From Muricoccus harenae (GTDB lineage: Bacteria > Pseudomonadota > Alphaproteobacteria > Acetobacterales > Acetobacteraceae), in contig NZ_WWDL01000015.1 in assembly GCF_009848505.1 (NCBI RefSeq), positions 1-64,000 on the forward strand: a DNA stretch of 64,000 nt. The letters are read 5' to 3'. This document shows, piece after piece, positions 7,635-16,700 of this stretch (positions are counted from its first letter, which is position 1; each line of letters starts with the position of its first letter). The notes beneath the pieces were generated by a model. The model worked only from the letters and a program-made list of their open reading frames with translations. It was not told the DNA's origin and searched no databases. Both the position numbers and the translations under genes were made by a program.

Positions 7635-9152
7635 ATGAAGGACATTCTCGAGGGCTTCGCCCTGGTTGCGCAGTTCGATGTCCTGCTCGCGATCCTGGCC
7701 TCCGCCGTCTACGGCTTGGTTGTCGGCTCGCTGCCCGGCCTGTCTGCCACCATGGCCACCGCGCTGCTGGTACCGGTCACCTTTTACCTGTCACCGATCG
7801 CTGCGGTAGCAACAATCATCACCGCCTCCGCCATGGCCATCTTCTCGGGCGATATCCCAGGCTGCCTGCTGCGCATTCCCGGAACGCCCGCGTCAGCCGC
7901 CTATACCGACGAAGCCTACGCCATGACGCGCAAGGGGCAGGCCGAGCTGGCCCTGGGCACAGGGCTATGGTTTTCGGCGCTGGGCGGAATCGCGGGAACA
8001 CTTTCCCTAGTCGTGATGGCGCCGCTGCTGGCTGAGCTCGCGCTGAACTTTTCGTCGTTCGAGTACTTCTGGCTCGCTGCCTTGGGGCTTATGTGCGCGA
8101 CGCTGGTGGCGCGCTCCTCACCGGTGAAGGCGATTGCCTCGATGCTGGGTGGGCTGCTGGTGTCCTGCGTGGGAATGGAAAACCCGGCCGGAGCACCACG
8201 CTTTGTTTTCGGAATCACTGACCTCCTCGGCGGCATCGAGCCACTGCCGGCACTGGTTGGCGTCTTCGCCGTATCTGAGGTGATGCGCGCCATGGCCGCC
8301 GCCGAGCCGCCGCCACTGCCACGCCGCCGCTTCGGGCCGATCATGGCCGGCCAATGGGAACTGACCAAGCGCTATCAAAAGCCGATGTGGCGCGGCAACG
8401 TCGTGGGCATCATCATTGGTGTGCTGCCCGGGGCGGGCGCCGATATGGCGGCCTGGGTATCCTATGCCATGTCCAAGCGCTTCTCGAAGGAGCCGGAGAA
8501 GTTCGGTACCGGCCATCCAGAGGGGCTGGTGGAGGCGGGGGCGAGCAATAACGCCAGCCTCGCCAGCGGTTGGGTACCTTCGCTTCTCTTCGGTGTTCCC
8601 GGGGACACGATCACTGCCATCGCCATTGGCGTGCTCTACATGAAGGGCCTAAATCCCGGGCCGACGCTTTTTACTGAGCGCGCTTCAAGCATGTATGCGC
8701 TCTACATCATCTTCGCTTTGGCCAACATCATCATGATCCCGCTGGGCATCGTGATGATTCGCCTCGCCGCCGGCGTGCTGCGTGCACCACGCGCGGCGGT
8801 CATGCCCGTCGTGCTGCTGCTCTGCGCAATTGGCAGCTACGCCACCGGCAACAACCTGTTCTCCGTACTGTTGGTAGCGGGCTTTGGGGTGCTGGGTTAC
8901 GGCATGGAACGCTGCGGCTATCCGGTGGCCGCCCTGGTGCTCGGGATCGTCATGGGCTCGATGTTCGAGCAGACATTTGTCACATCACTCATTAAATCCG
9001 ACGGAAGCATCCTGCCCTTCTTCGAGCGGCCGGTATCAGCCGTGTTGGCGGCGATTACGCTCGGCGCTCTGCTGTGGCCACTAGGGGTTTGGGCGTGGCG
9101 GCGGTTTGCACGCTCCAGTGGGAGCCGGAAGGCTCGACAGCTAGTGGGATAA
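7635..9152 (+). CDS. tctA: tripartite tricarboxylate transporter permease TctA
   Basis: This 505-residue, roughly 12-span inner-membrane permease starts at the ATG at 7635. Family motifs are VYGLVVGSLPGLSATMATALL near residue 25-45, with a second copy-like GIIIGVLPGAGADMAAWVSY near 260-280, reflecting the internal duplication of TctA. GTGHPEGLVEAGASNNA is the other signature block. It is expected to catalyse ion-driven import of an organic acid delivered by the periplasmic TctC. Substrate cannot be told from sequence. It sits between tctB and tctC, giving order B-A-C rather than the classical C-B-A. Confidence 0.95.
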   Translation: MKDILEGFALVAQFDVLLAILASAVYGLVVGSLPGLSATMATALLVPVTFYLSPIAAVATIITASAMAIFSGDIPGCLLRIPGTPASAAYTDEAYAMTRKGQAELALGTGLWFSALGGIAGTLSLVVMAPLLAELALNFSSFEYFWLAALGLMCATLVARSSPVKAIASMLGGLLVSCVGMENPAGAPRFVFGITDLLGGIEPLPALVGVFAVSEVMRAMAAAEPPPLPRRRFGPIMAGQWELTKRYQKPMWRGNVVGIIIGVLPGAGADMAAWVSYAMSKRFSKEPEKFGTGHPEGLVEAGASNNASLASGWVPSLLFGVPGDTITAIAIGVLYMKGLNPGPTLFTERASSMYALYIIFALANIIMIPLGIVMIRLAAGVLRAPRAAVMPVVLLLCAIGSYATGNNLFSVLLVAGFGVLGYGMERCGYPVAALVLGIVMGSMFEQTFVTSLIKSDGSILPFFERPVSAVLAAITLGALLWPLGVWAWRRFARSSGSRKARQLVG

Positions 9153-9281
9153 CTCAGCAACGAGCCGAAGCCTGCGCCCCGCCATCGCGGCGCTTGCAGT
9201 TCGGGGGATGCGGCCGTTACCCTGACTTTCAAGTAAGCCAAGCAGGGCCGCCAAAGGCCCCGTCCAGGGAAGGGAGCATAG

Positions 9282-10274
9282 ATGGCTCACTCGACGCGCC
9301 GTGGCCTCGCAGGCCTTGCGACCGCCGCACTCGCCCACTCGGCAACTCTGCGGCAAGCCCAGGCCCAGGCACGCTATCCTAGCCGCCCATTGCAGATGAT
9401 CGTGCCATGGGGCGCCGGCGGCGGCACTGACGCGACCGCGCGCATTGTCGCTGCCCTGCTGGAGAAGGAGCTGAAGCAGCCGGTGAACGTGGTCAACCGT
9501 ACCGGTGGTTCGGGCGTGGTCGGCCATGCAGCAATCGCGAGTGCCCAGCCGGACGGCTACACGATCGGCATCATCACGGTCGAGATCGCGATGATGCATT
9601 GGCAGGGTCTCACCGAGCTGACCTACGCCAACTACACGCCGCTGGGGCTGGTGAACCGTGACGCGCCGGGCATACAGGTCAGCAGTGCCTCCCCCTACAA
9701 GGACATCACCGCGCTGGCCGAGGCTATCAAGGCAAGCCCGCCTGGCCGGCTCAAGGCGTCAGGAACCGGCCAGGGCGGCATCTGGCACCTGGCCCTTGTG
9801 GGCTGGCTGCAGGCCATGGGTCTGAAGCCTGACCACGTGCGCTGGGTTCCCTCCAACGGCGCGGCGCCGGGGATGCAGGACCTCGTCGCCGGCGGCGTGG
9901 ATATCGTGCCTTGTTCCATTCCAGAGGCGCGGGCGATGATCGACGCAGGCCGGGCACGCAGCCTTGCCATTATGGCTCCGGCGCGAGACCCGCAATTTCC
10001 CGATATTCCCACACTGAAGGAGACCATCGGTGTTGACTACAGCACGGCGGTTTGGCGTGGCATTGGCGCGCCGCTGCGCCTGCCGGCGGAGCAGGCGGCG
10101 ACCCTGACAGCGGCACTCAAGCGCGTCTACGAGTCCGCCGAGTACAAGGACTTCATGCGCTCTCGTGGCTTCGGAATGGACTGGGCCGACGGCGCTGGCT
10201 TCAGGTCCGTAATGGCCGAGACCGATAAGGCGATGGGGGAAGCAATGCGCGCGGCGGGACTCGCAAAAACCTGA
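9282..10274 (+). CDS. tctC: Bug-family tripartite tricarboxylate transporter receptor TctC
   Basis: This 330-residue periplasmic solute receptor has a signal peptide at residues 1-29 with a twin arginine (STRRGLAGLATAALAHSA ending AQAQA). The mature start RYPSRPLQMIVPWGAGGGTD is the characteristic Bug N-terminus that forms the carboxylate-binding pocket. GGSGVVGHAAIASAQPDGYT and a late FPDIPTLKE are also typical. It captures a carboxylic acid and hands it to TctA/TctB. GGGAAGGGAG precedes the ATG. The 129-base gap from tctA contains no other gene and may allow a separate expression level for the receptor. Confidence 0.95.
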   Translation: MAHSTRRGLAGLATAALAHSATLRQAQAQARYPSRPLQMIVPWGAGGGTDATARIVAALLEKELKQPVNVVNRTGGSGVVGHAAIASAQPDGYTIGIITVEIAMMHWQGLTELTYANYTPLGLVNRDAPGIQVSSASPYKDITALAEAIKASPPGRLKASGTGQGGIWHLALVGWLQAMGLKPDHVRWVPSNGAAPGMQDLVAGGVDIVPCSIPEARAMIDAGRARSLAIMAPARDPQFPDIPTLKETIGVDYSTAVWRGIGAPLRLPAEQAATLTAALKRVYESAEYKDFMRSRGFGMDWADGAGFRSVMAETDKAMGEAMRAAGLAKT

Positions 10275-10315
10275 GCCCTGGTTGTGCGGGGCGGAGTCAG
10301 CACCCCAGCCGGGTC

Positions 10316-10714
10316 TCAGCCGAGCGAGGTACCCCGGAACAGGTAGTCGCAACGGCCGTTGTTTGCGCCGTCCAGCGCCAGCTCCGGGGCGTCAGGCGGC
10401 CCGGCCACGGTCTGGCGCAGCACGCTTTCCCGGGTCACCACGAAGCCCGGCTCTTGGAGCAGCAGGCGGAAGCGCCTCTCCCCGATCGGGTCAAGCACCG
10501 TTCCGACCAATGGCGCGCAGACGGCTTCGCCACCCCGGGTGAGCTCCGCGCGAAGGGCATAGGGCACCGGCGGTGCGCCGGGGATGCCGACGATGAGCGT
10601 AGCCGCTGGCGTGGTCGGCGCACGCACCGGCACCTCTGCCATCGGCGCAGGCGGCATGTCTGGCGAACAGGCGGCCAGCCCGACTAAGGCGAATGCGGGG
10701 ACCAGGCTGCGCAT
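10316..10714 (-). CDS. small predicted lipoprotein
   Basis: This 132-residue protein has an N-terminal lipoprotein signal: MRSLVPAFALVGLAACSPD, with lipobox LAAC and the lipidated Cys at residue 16. A Pro/Ala-rich linker (20-40) is followed by a small domain with PYALRAELTRGGEAVCAPLVG and ending with NNGRCDYLFRG. Two cysteines in the mature domain (near 66 and 123) could form a disulfide. No enzymatic motif or known family is recognised. It is convergent with tctC (41 bases apart) and unlikely to belong to that operon. It faces away from the gene wreckage to its right. Confidence 0.7.
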   Translation of the reverse strand: MRSLVPAFALVGLAACSPDMPPAPMAEVPVRAPTTPAATLIVGIPGAPPVPYALRAELTRGGEAVCAPLVGTVLDPIGERRFRLLLQEPGFVVTRESVLRQTVAGPPDAPELALDGANNGRCDYLFRGTSLG

Positions 10715-10767
10715 CGTGTCCGTTCCTTCTTCGATCCTCCCGGCAACGCGCTAACCGGTGCGCGGCT

Positions 10768-10890
10768 TCAGCCCGTTGGCTGGGTTCCGCTGGCAGGTTC
10801 CGCCTCAAGCCAGTATCCGAGGCCGCGCACGGTCTGATTCAGCACTCCCGCCCCAGCTTGTCCCAGCCGGGTGCGCAGGCGGTGGTGGGT
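10768..10890 (-). pseudogene. C-terminal fragment of an OmpR-type response regulator
   Basis: The minus strand reads HRLRTRLGQAGAGVLNQTVR followed by GLGYWLEAEPASG and a stop at 10768. This is the recognition helix and wing (I-x-TVRG-x-GY) that end winged-helix OmpR/PhoB regulators. Nothing upstream continues the protein: the frame is interrupted and the receiver domain is absent. The fragment meets a plus-strand histidine-kinase fragment at about 10885. It is part of a mosaic of broken genes to 11861. Confidence 0.75.
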
Positions 10891-11105
10891 CGCCGACCAT
10901 GGGCGCGGCGTGCCGGAGACCGAGCGGAAGAATGCCTTTCGCCGCCACCGGCAGGCGCGGGATGTGCATCGTCGTGGGCATGGCCTGGGCCTGTCGACCG
11001 CCGAGCGGATCGAGCACGCCCATGGCGGCGTGGCAGATGTGGGAGCGGCGCCGTGGGGCGGCGGCGCCTTCTCGCTGCACCTGCCATGGCCCCGGCACTG
11101 GTGGG
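10886..11105 (+). pseudogene. C-terminal ATPase-domain fragment of a histidine kinase
   Basis: The plus strand reads VADHGRGVPETERKNAFRRH, then HRRGHGLGLSTAERIEHAHG and GGGAFSLHLPWP. These correspond to the N, G1 (D-x-G-x-G), F and G2 (G-x-GLGL) boxes at the end of a HATPase_c domain. Dimerisation and sensor parts are missing and several conserved positions look eroded. It abuts a minus-strand response-regulator remnant, so a formerly adjacent regulator-kinase pair has been broken and inverted relative to each other. Confidence 0.7.
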
Positions 11106-11165
11106 CGCCGCGCAGCCGTCCGGGGCCACGGAGTAGTCCGGCGCCCCAGGGCGTTCCCGCCCGGA

Positions 11166-11605
11166 TCAGTCCTGTGCCGCACGATCTATGAACAGAGCAC
11201 CGCCAATGACCGCGCGCGAGCCGGCGCCCAGTCCATCCGTCACCTGCACCATGCCGTCGGACTGCATCCCGGTGCGAACGGCGCGCGTGACGAAGCGGTC
11301 GTCGCCCAACGCCTCCCGGAGCGAGGTGGCGGCGCCGCGGTGGATGAGAGCGCCGGCAGGCAGCGCGGCGGACTCGCTTGCCTCCTCGGCCGCGGCACGG
11401 ACGGTCAGGCGGCGCGAGACCGGGTCAGGTGCGTTCGCCCCTTTTCGATGCGGGCGTCGAACTGGCGGCCTGGCAGCACGTCCACGTTCACCTGCAGGCT
11501 TGGCCGGGGCGGCCCAGCGACGCATCCGTCCCCCGCACCCTGGCCACCAGCCACATCTGAGACAGGTCGGCGAAAGTGTAGATAGGGTCCGCGCCGCCAG
11601 CGTTG
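11166..11605 (-). pseudogene. degenerate RND efflux periplasmic adaptor (membrane fusion protein)
   Basis: Minus-strand pieces in different frames make up the C-terminal third of a CusB/HlyD-type adaptor. DPIYTFADLSQMWLVARV (about 11540-11595) is the typical I-ADLS-WV motif. VNVDVLPGRQFDARIEKG (about 11430-11490) and finally ALPAGALIHRGAATSLRE with DDRFVTRAVRTGMQSDG (11169-11363) follow. Frame changes between these pieces and the missing N-terminus show it is broken. The intact family couples inner-membrane RND pumps to outer-membrane channels, often for heavy metals. Confidence 0.75.
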
Positions 11606-11861
11606 AGCCACCGGCTCGGCCCCCTATGTCCAGGCCCGCTCCCTGCTGGACCTGACGGCTCTGCGCAGGGCGGAGGAGGCCTATCACTCGACCGAGGCCG
11701 CCAATCTTGCCGGCATGCGGACCCTGCTCGACACGCTCGATGCGCTGCGGACGCTGGACGCGACCCGCGTGGCCGCCAACGCAGCGCGAGCAGTCTTTTT
11801 CGCCGCTTTGGCCGGCTTGGAGCAGGCCAGCGGGGTGGAGGGCATCGGACCTAAACTCTAG
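11604..11861 (+). pseudogene. C-terminal fragment of a TolC/CusC-type outer membrane efflux protein
   Basis: The plus strand reads ARSLLDLTALRRAEEAYHST, then LLDTLDALRTLDATRVAANA and FFAALAGLEQASGVEG before a stop at 11861. This is the last helical repeat of an outer-membrane efflux channel (pattern EEAY..G...LLDALRTL...R...A.A......L..A.G). The other roughly 350 residues are absent. It is head-to-head with the adaptor remnant, whereas intact operons carry these genes in the same direction, so the locus has been rearranged. Confidence 0.65.
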
Positions 11862-11982
11862 GCGGCTCCAAAACCACACTTTCTCGGCTTCCGGCAGCGG
11901 AAGGCGTAATTTCGCTCACGATCCGTCGACAGGATGTTGCGGAGAGTTAAGCTAACCCTAACGGCGAGTGGGGTTTCGGATC

Positions 11983-13740
11983 ATGGGGGAACGATCGGGC
12001 GGAATATCGGGTCCATCGGCTTTCCACCCGTTCTGGATTGTCGCGGCGCTGCTCCTGACCCCTGCCCCTTTGCTCGCCCAGCCGCTTCCGAGCGCCGTCG
12101 TGCCGCCGGGCGGAACGCCCATCCCGCAACTGGCCCCAGTGCGCCCGCCGGCCGTTGGGCCTGGAACGCGCACCGGCCCGGAAGCCCCGAACCCCGTTCC
12201 GGCCGATGCTGGCAGCGTTCCCATCCGTGCCGTGGCCTTCGAGGGCGCGACCGCCTTCTCCGATGAGCGGCTGAGCGCCACCACCGGCCCCCTCACCGGC
12301 CCTGCCGTGCCGGTCGCCGCGCTAGAGACGGCCCGCGCCGCCATCGTCTCCCTCTACCGCGAAGCGGGTTACCCATTCGTCACTGCCGATGCGGTCGTCG
12401 GATCCGATGGTGTTCTGCGTTATCGCGTCACGGAAGGTCATGTTACCGAGGTGCGGCTGGAGGGGGATATCGGCCCCGCCGGCACCCAGGTGCTTCGTTT
12501 CCTCAACCGGCTGGTGGGAACGCGGCCGCTGGACATCGCCACCATGGAGCGGCAGCTCCTGCTGGCGCAGGACATGCCGGGCGTCTCCATCCGCACGGTG
12601 CTCCGGCCGGCGGGTACCGAGCCCGGCGCGCTCTCCCTCGTGGCCCAGGTGTCGCGCCGCGCCGTCACCGGCTTTGCGACGGCCGACAACCGCGGCTCCC
12701 GCTTCACCGGGCCGGAGCAGGCCTTGGGTGCCGTGCAGTTCAACAGCTTCACCGAGCTCGGCGAGCGCACGGAGCTGGCACTGTTCTACGCCAGCGGCAA
12801 CACGCAGCTCTTCGGCCAGGTGTCCTCCGAAGCCTATATCGGCGGCTCGGGCCTGCGCGTGCGGCTCTATGCCGGGCGCGGCCGGGCGCGGCCCTCGGGC
12901 GTGCTGAACGCCCTCGGTTATGAGGGCGAGACGACGGTCGGCGGCATCGCCGTCACCTATCCGCTGATCCGCAGCCGCTCGCAGACCCTCAACCTGGTCG
13001 GCGCCTTCGACGCGATCGAAAGCGAGATCAGCATCGACGACGCCGCTGGCCGAAGCACGCGCTTCAGCCGCGATTCCCTGCGGATCATCCGCCTCGGGGC
13101 GGATTGGGCGGTGTTCGACCTGCTCGCCGGTGAGACACGACCGGCGAGCAACCTGCTCTCCGTCCGCCTCTCCCAGGGCATCGACTGGTTGGGCGCGGAA
13201 GCAGGAGATGGCCCGGACGCCTCCCGCGCCGGGGCGCGCAGCGACTTGACCAAGATCGGCATGGAGGCGACGCGCACGCAGTCGCTCCTCTCCTTCGGTC
13301 CCCAGACCGTAGTTTCGCTCCAGGGCACCCTGGCCGGACAATGGACGAACGACGTGCTGCCGCCTTCCGAGAAGTTCTATCTCGGCGGCGCGCGGCTCGG
13401 CCGCGGCTTCTACACGGGAGAGGTGACGGGCGACCGTGCCATCGCCGTCTCGGCCGAACTGCAGCTCTCCACCACGGTCGAGACCGAGGCCTTTGGCTTC
13501 GCGCTGCGCCTCGACCCGACCTATTACGCCTTCTACGATTACGGCCGGACCTTCGAGAAACTCGACTCCGACCCGGACCGCCATCTCTCCTCCCTCGGGA
13601 TCGGCGTGCGGATGGCGATCAACCAGCGGGTGGAAGCGCAGCTCGAGGGCGTGCGGCGCCTCACCCGGCGCCCCGGCGGTGCAAATCTGCCGGAGCAGAA
13701 GGAGGATGCGCTCTTCTGGCGCGTCCTCGTGCGGTTCTAG
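11983..13740 (+). CDS. tpsB: ShlB/FhaC/HecB-family two-partner secretion pore TpsB
   Basis: This 585-residue outer-membrane transporter is read from the ATG at 11983; a GTG at 11968 would add five residues. Residues 1-32 are a signal peptide ending PAPLLAQ, followed by a Pro-rich stretch to about 75. POTRA-type repeats cover about 78-235 (VPIRAVAFEGATAFSDERL, then VTEGHVTEVRLEGDIG). The remainder is a 16-strand barrel with the conserved loop LGRGFYTGEVTGDRA, equivalent to the VRGY motif, and it ends in an aromatic residue (VLVRF) as barrel proteins do. It should recognise the TPS domain of the TpsA encoded 17 bases downstream and export it to the cell surface. Confidence 0.93.
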   Translation: MGERSGGISGPSAFHPFWIVAALLLTPAPLLAQPLPSAVVPPGGTPIPQLAPVRPPAVGPGTRTGPEAPNPVPADAGSVPIRAVAFEGATAFSDERLSATTGPLTGPAVPVAALETARAAIVSLYREAGYPFVTADAVVGSDGVLRYRVTEGHVTEVRLEGDIGPAGTQVLRFLNRLVGTRPLDIATMERQLLLAQDMPGVSIRTVLRPAGTEPGALSLVAQVSRRAVTGFATADNRGSRFTGPEQALGAVQFNSFTELGERTELALFYASGNTQLFGQVSSEAYIGGSGLRVRLYAGRGRARPSGVLNALGYEGETTVGGIAVTYPLIRSRSQTLNLVGAFDAIESEISIDDAAGRSTRFSRDSLRIIRLGADWAVFDLLAGETRPASNLLSVRLSQGIDWLGAEAGDGPDASRAGARSDLTKIGMEATRTQSLLSFGPQTVVSLQGTLAGQWTNDVLPPSEKFYLGGARLGRGFYTGEVTGDRAIAVSAELQLSTTVETEAFGFALRLDPTYYAFYDYGRTFEKLDSDPDRHLSSLGIGVRMAINQRVEAQLEGVRRLTRRPGGANLPEQKEDALFWRVLVRF

Positions 13741-13757
13741 ACAGGAGGTCCGGGCGC

Positions 13758-16700
13758 ATGATCGGCACTTCGCAATTCCGCGCCGCGCTGCTCTGCGGCA
13801 CCGCGCTCGTCCTGCCCATGGCGGCCGCAGCGCAGGCCCCGGGCGCGCGGCCGCAAGGCGGGCAGGTCGTGGCCGGCGGCGCCACCATCGCCCAGGACGC
13901 CGCACGCACCCAGGTGACCCAGTCCACCGACCGCGCGGCGATCGACTGGCGCTCCTTCGACATCGGGCGCGACCACAGCGTCCAGTTTCAGCAGCCCTCC
14001 GCCTCCTCCGTCACGCTCAACCGCGTGACGGGACCAGATCCCTCGCAGATCGCGGGCCGGATCACGGCAAATGGACAAGTTGCGATCGTCAACCAGTCCG
14101 GCGTGGTCTTTCACCAGGGCGCGCAGGTGGATGTGGCGGGGCTGGTCGTCTCCTCCGCCAACATCACGAACCAGGCCTTCATGCGCGGCGGCCGGATGGA
14201 GTTCAACCAGCCCGGCCGCCCGGATGCGCGCATCGAGAACAACGGCAGCATCACGGTGCGCGAGGCCGGGCTGGCGGCACTCGTCGCGCCTCAGGTGGCC
14301 AACCACGGCACCATCGCCGCCCGCATGGGCCGCGTGGCCCTGGCCGGCGCCGAGACCTCCACGATCGACCTGCATGGCGACGGGCTCCTTTCGCTGGAGG
14401 TCACCTCCCCCGTGCGGCAACGCCCCGCGAATGGAGAGGCGCTGGTCAGCAATACCGGCACCATCACCGCACAGGGCGGCACGGTGCTGCTTACCGCCTC
14501 TGCCGTGGACGGCATCGTGCAGGACCTGGTGCGTGCGGGCGGCGCCGTTTCCGCTGACACGGATGCCGCCGGACGCACCGGCCGCGTAGTAGTGAGCGGC
14601 ACTGGCGGCGCCGTGCGCATCGAAGGCCGCGTTTCCGCCACGGGCACCGCCGCGAATACACGCGGTGGCTCGGTGGAGGTGGTGGGCGACCGGAGCTGGG
14701 TGGCTCCGGGCGCACAGGTGGACGCCTCGGGCAGCGCGGGGGGCGGCCGGATCAACATCGGCACCAATGGGCGCGGCGCCGCCGCGACGCGGCTTGCGCG
14801 GCGGACCGGGATCGCCCAGGGCGCCACGGTGCGCGCGGATGCGACCACGCAAGGCAGCGGCGGCACGGTCATCGTGAACTCGGCCGATTACACGGCGCAT
14901 GGCGGCGAGATCTCCGCCCGGGGTGGTCCAGGGGGTGGCGATGGCGGCTTCGTGGAAGTCTCCGGCCAGAAGGGCCTTGACATCACGGGCCGGGTGAATG
15001 TCAGTGCCGGCCTCGGCGGGCTGATGGGCACCTTCCTGATCGACCCAACCAACCTCACCATCGTCGCGGACGCCGATTCGCGCGTGAATGTCAGCTCCGC
15101 CACTTATTCGGATGGCGTGCTCTCTGCCGCCGAGCCGCCGACTGGCGATGCCTTCCTTGGAGCCGGATCCGTCGGTGCCTTCGTCGGCAACCTTCAGTTG
15201 GAGGCCTCAAACAACCTCACGGTTGAAGCCGGCATCGACAAGCAGCCTGGCGACCTGGCGCTCGTCGCCGGCGGCACGCTCACGGTCACGCCGTCCGGCT
15301 CCATCCGGCTGCGCGCCGGCAATCTGGGCCTGACAGCGTCGAATTTCGTGCTGAACGGCAATGTCGAGGTCCCAATCACAGGCGGCGTGATCACCCTCAC
15401 GGCTGCTGCAGGGGGCGCGTCTGTCACCCAGGCAGCCGGCGCCGCCATGATCGGTGGCGAGCTCACCCAATCCAACCCCGGCTTCTTCTCCAATGTGAAT
15501 TTCGGCTCCGGCAATAACCAGCTCGTCAGCATCAACGGGCTGAGCGGCGGGTTGATTGGCGGGGGCAGCCTGACGCTCCGCAACATCGTCCCCCTCACCG
15601 TCAACGGGACCACGCTGGCCGAGGGAGCTCTGCGCATTGACGTGTTGGGCGGCGACCTGTCGCTCAACGGCAACATGCTCGCGACGGGCGGGCCCATTGT
15701 CCTCCGTTCCTCCGGCAACATGACGCAAGCCGCCGGGACGACGATCCAGGGCCCTACCCTCTTCCTCCAGGCTGGAACGGATTTCGCGTTGGACGTCGTA
15801 AACCCCGCCTCATCTTCCGGCCTGACCCTGGCCGGCATCCTGCTCAGCGGCCCAACGACAAGCTACAGCAGCCCCACCAGCCCGATCTCCCTGAGCGCCG
15901 GCCTCGGCGGCATCACGCAGTCCGGCGGGCGGCTGGAGGCGACGACGCTCGACGTCAACACACCCGGAAGTGCCTCCCTCTCCAGCACTGCCAACAGCGT
16001 CAGCACACTTGCCAACTCCTCTGCGGGCGGGGACCTCACCCTCGTTACGCAGAGTGGCGCCAGCTTCGACCTGTCGCTGGACGGCGAGATCCGCAGCGGC
16101 GGCACGCTCAGCCTCCTCCAGCAGAACGGCAACATCATCCAGCTTCCAGGCTCAGTCCTGGTCGCGCCACGCCTGGACGTGCGGGCCGATACCGGCGGCA
16201 TCACCCTCGGCGGAGACAACCGGATCGGCGACATCCAGCGGCTGCAGGCGGAGTCGCCACTCACCTTCCGAAACATCGGCGCAACGATGATTTCGGGCAC
16301 CGTGAGCGCCGGCAATACTGCCGCCACGCTGGATATTGTGGGCGATCTCGACGTCACGGGCAGCATCCTCGTCCACGCGGGCGCCACGTTGCGCGCGACC
16401 GGCAACATCAACCTCGCCGCCGGCAGCGTGCTGCAGAACACCTTCTCCTTTTCGCAGCTGTCGCTGCTGGCCGGCTACGATGCCAACCTGGGCGGAGTGA
16501 ATCCGGCCTCCAGCGCGGGGATCACCACCGCAGGCCACATCGGCAATGAGGCCGCCCGCGCCCCTCTCGTCCTCGCTGCGGGAACCGGCGGCATCCGGCA
16601 GACCGGTGGTCAGATCGTTGCCAGCACACTCGCCGTCACCTCGGCGGGAGACGCGCTGCTGGACGGGGCCAGCCCGACCACGCCGAACAGCGTGAACACG

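Noticed and set aside
10261-10320. Terminator after tctC
   Set aside because: Partial complementarity exists around GTGC/GCAC and GGGG/CCCC, but no continuous stem of convincing length could be drawn.
12322-13905. Long open frame (about 527 codons) antisense to tpsB
   Set aside because: It lies opposite a well-supported barrel protein, has low-complexity Arg/Gly/Ala composition and no family features; such frames are common in GC-rich DNA.
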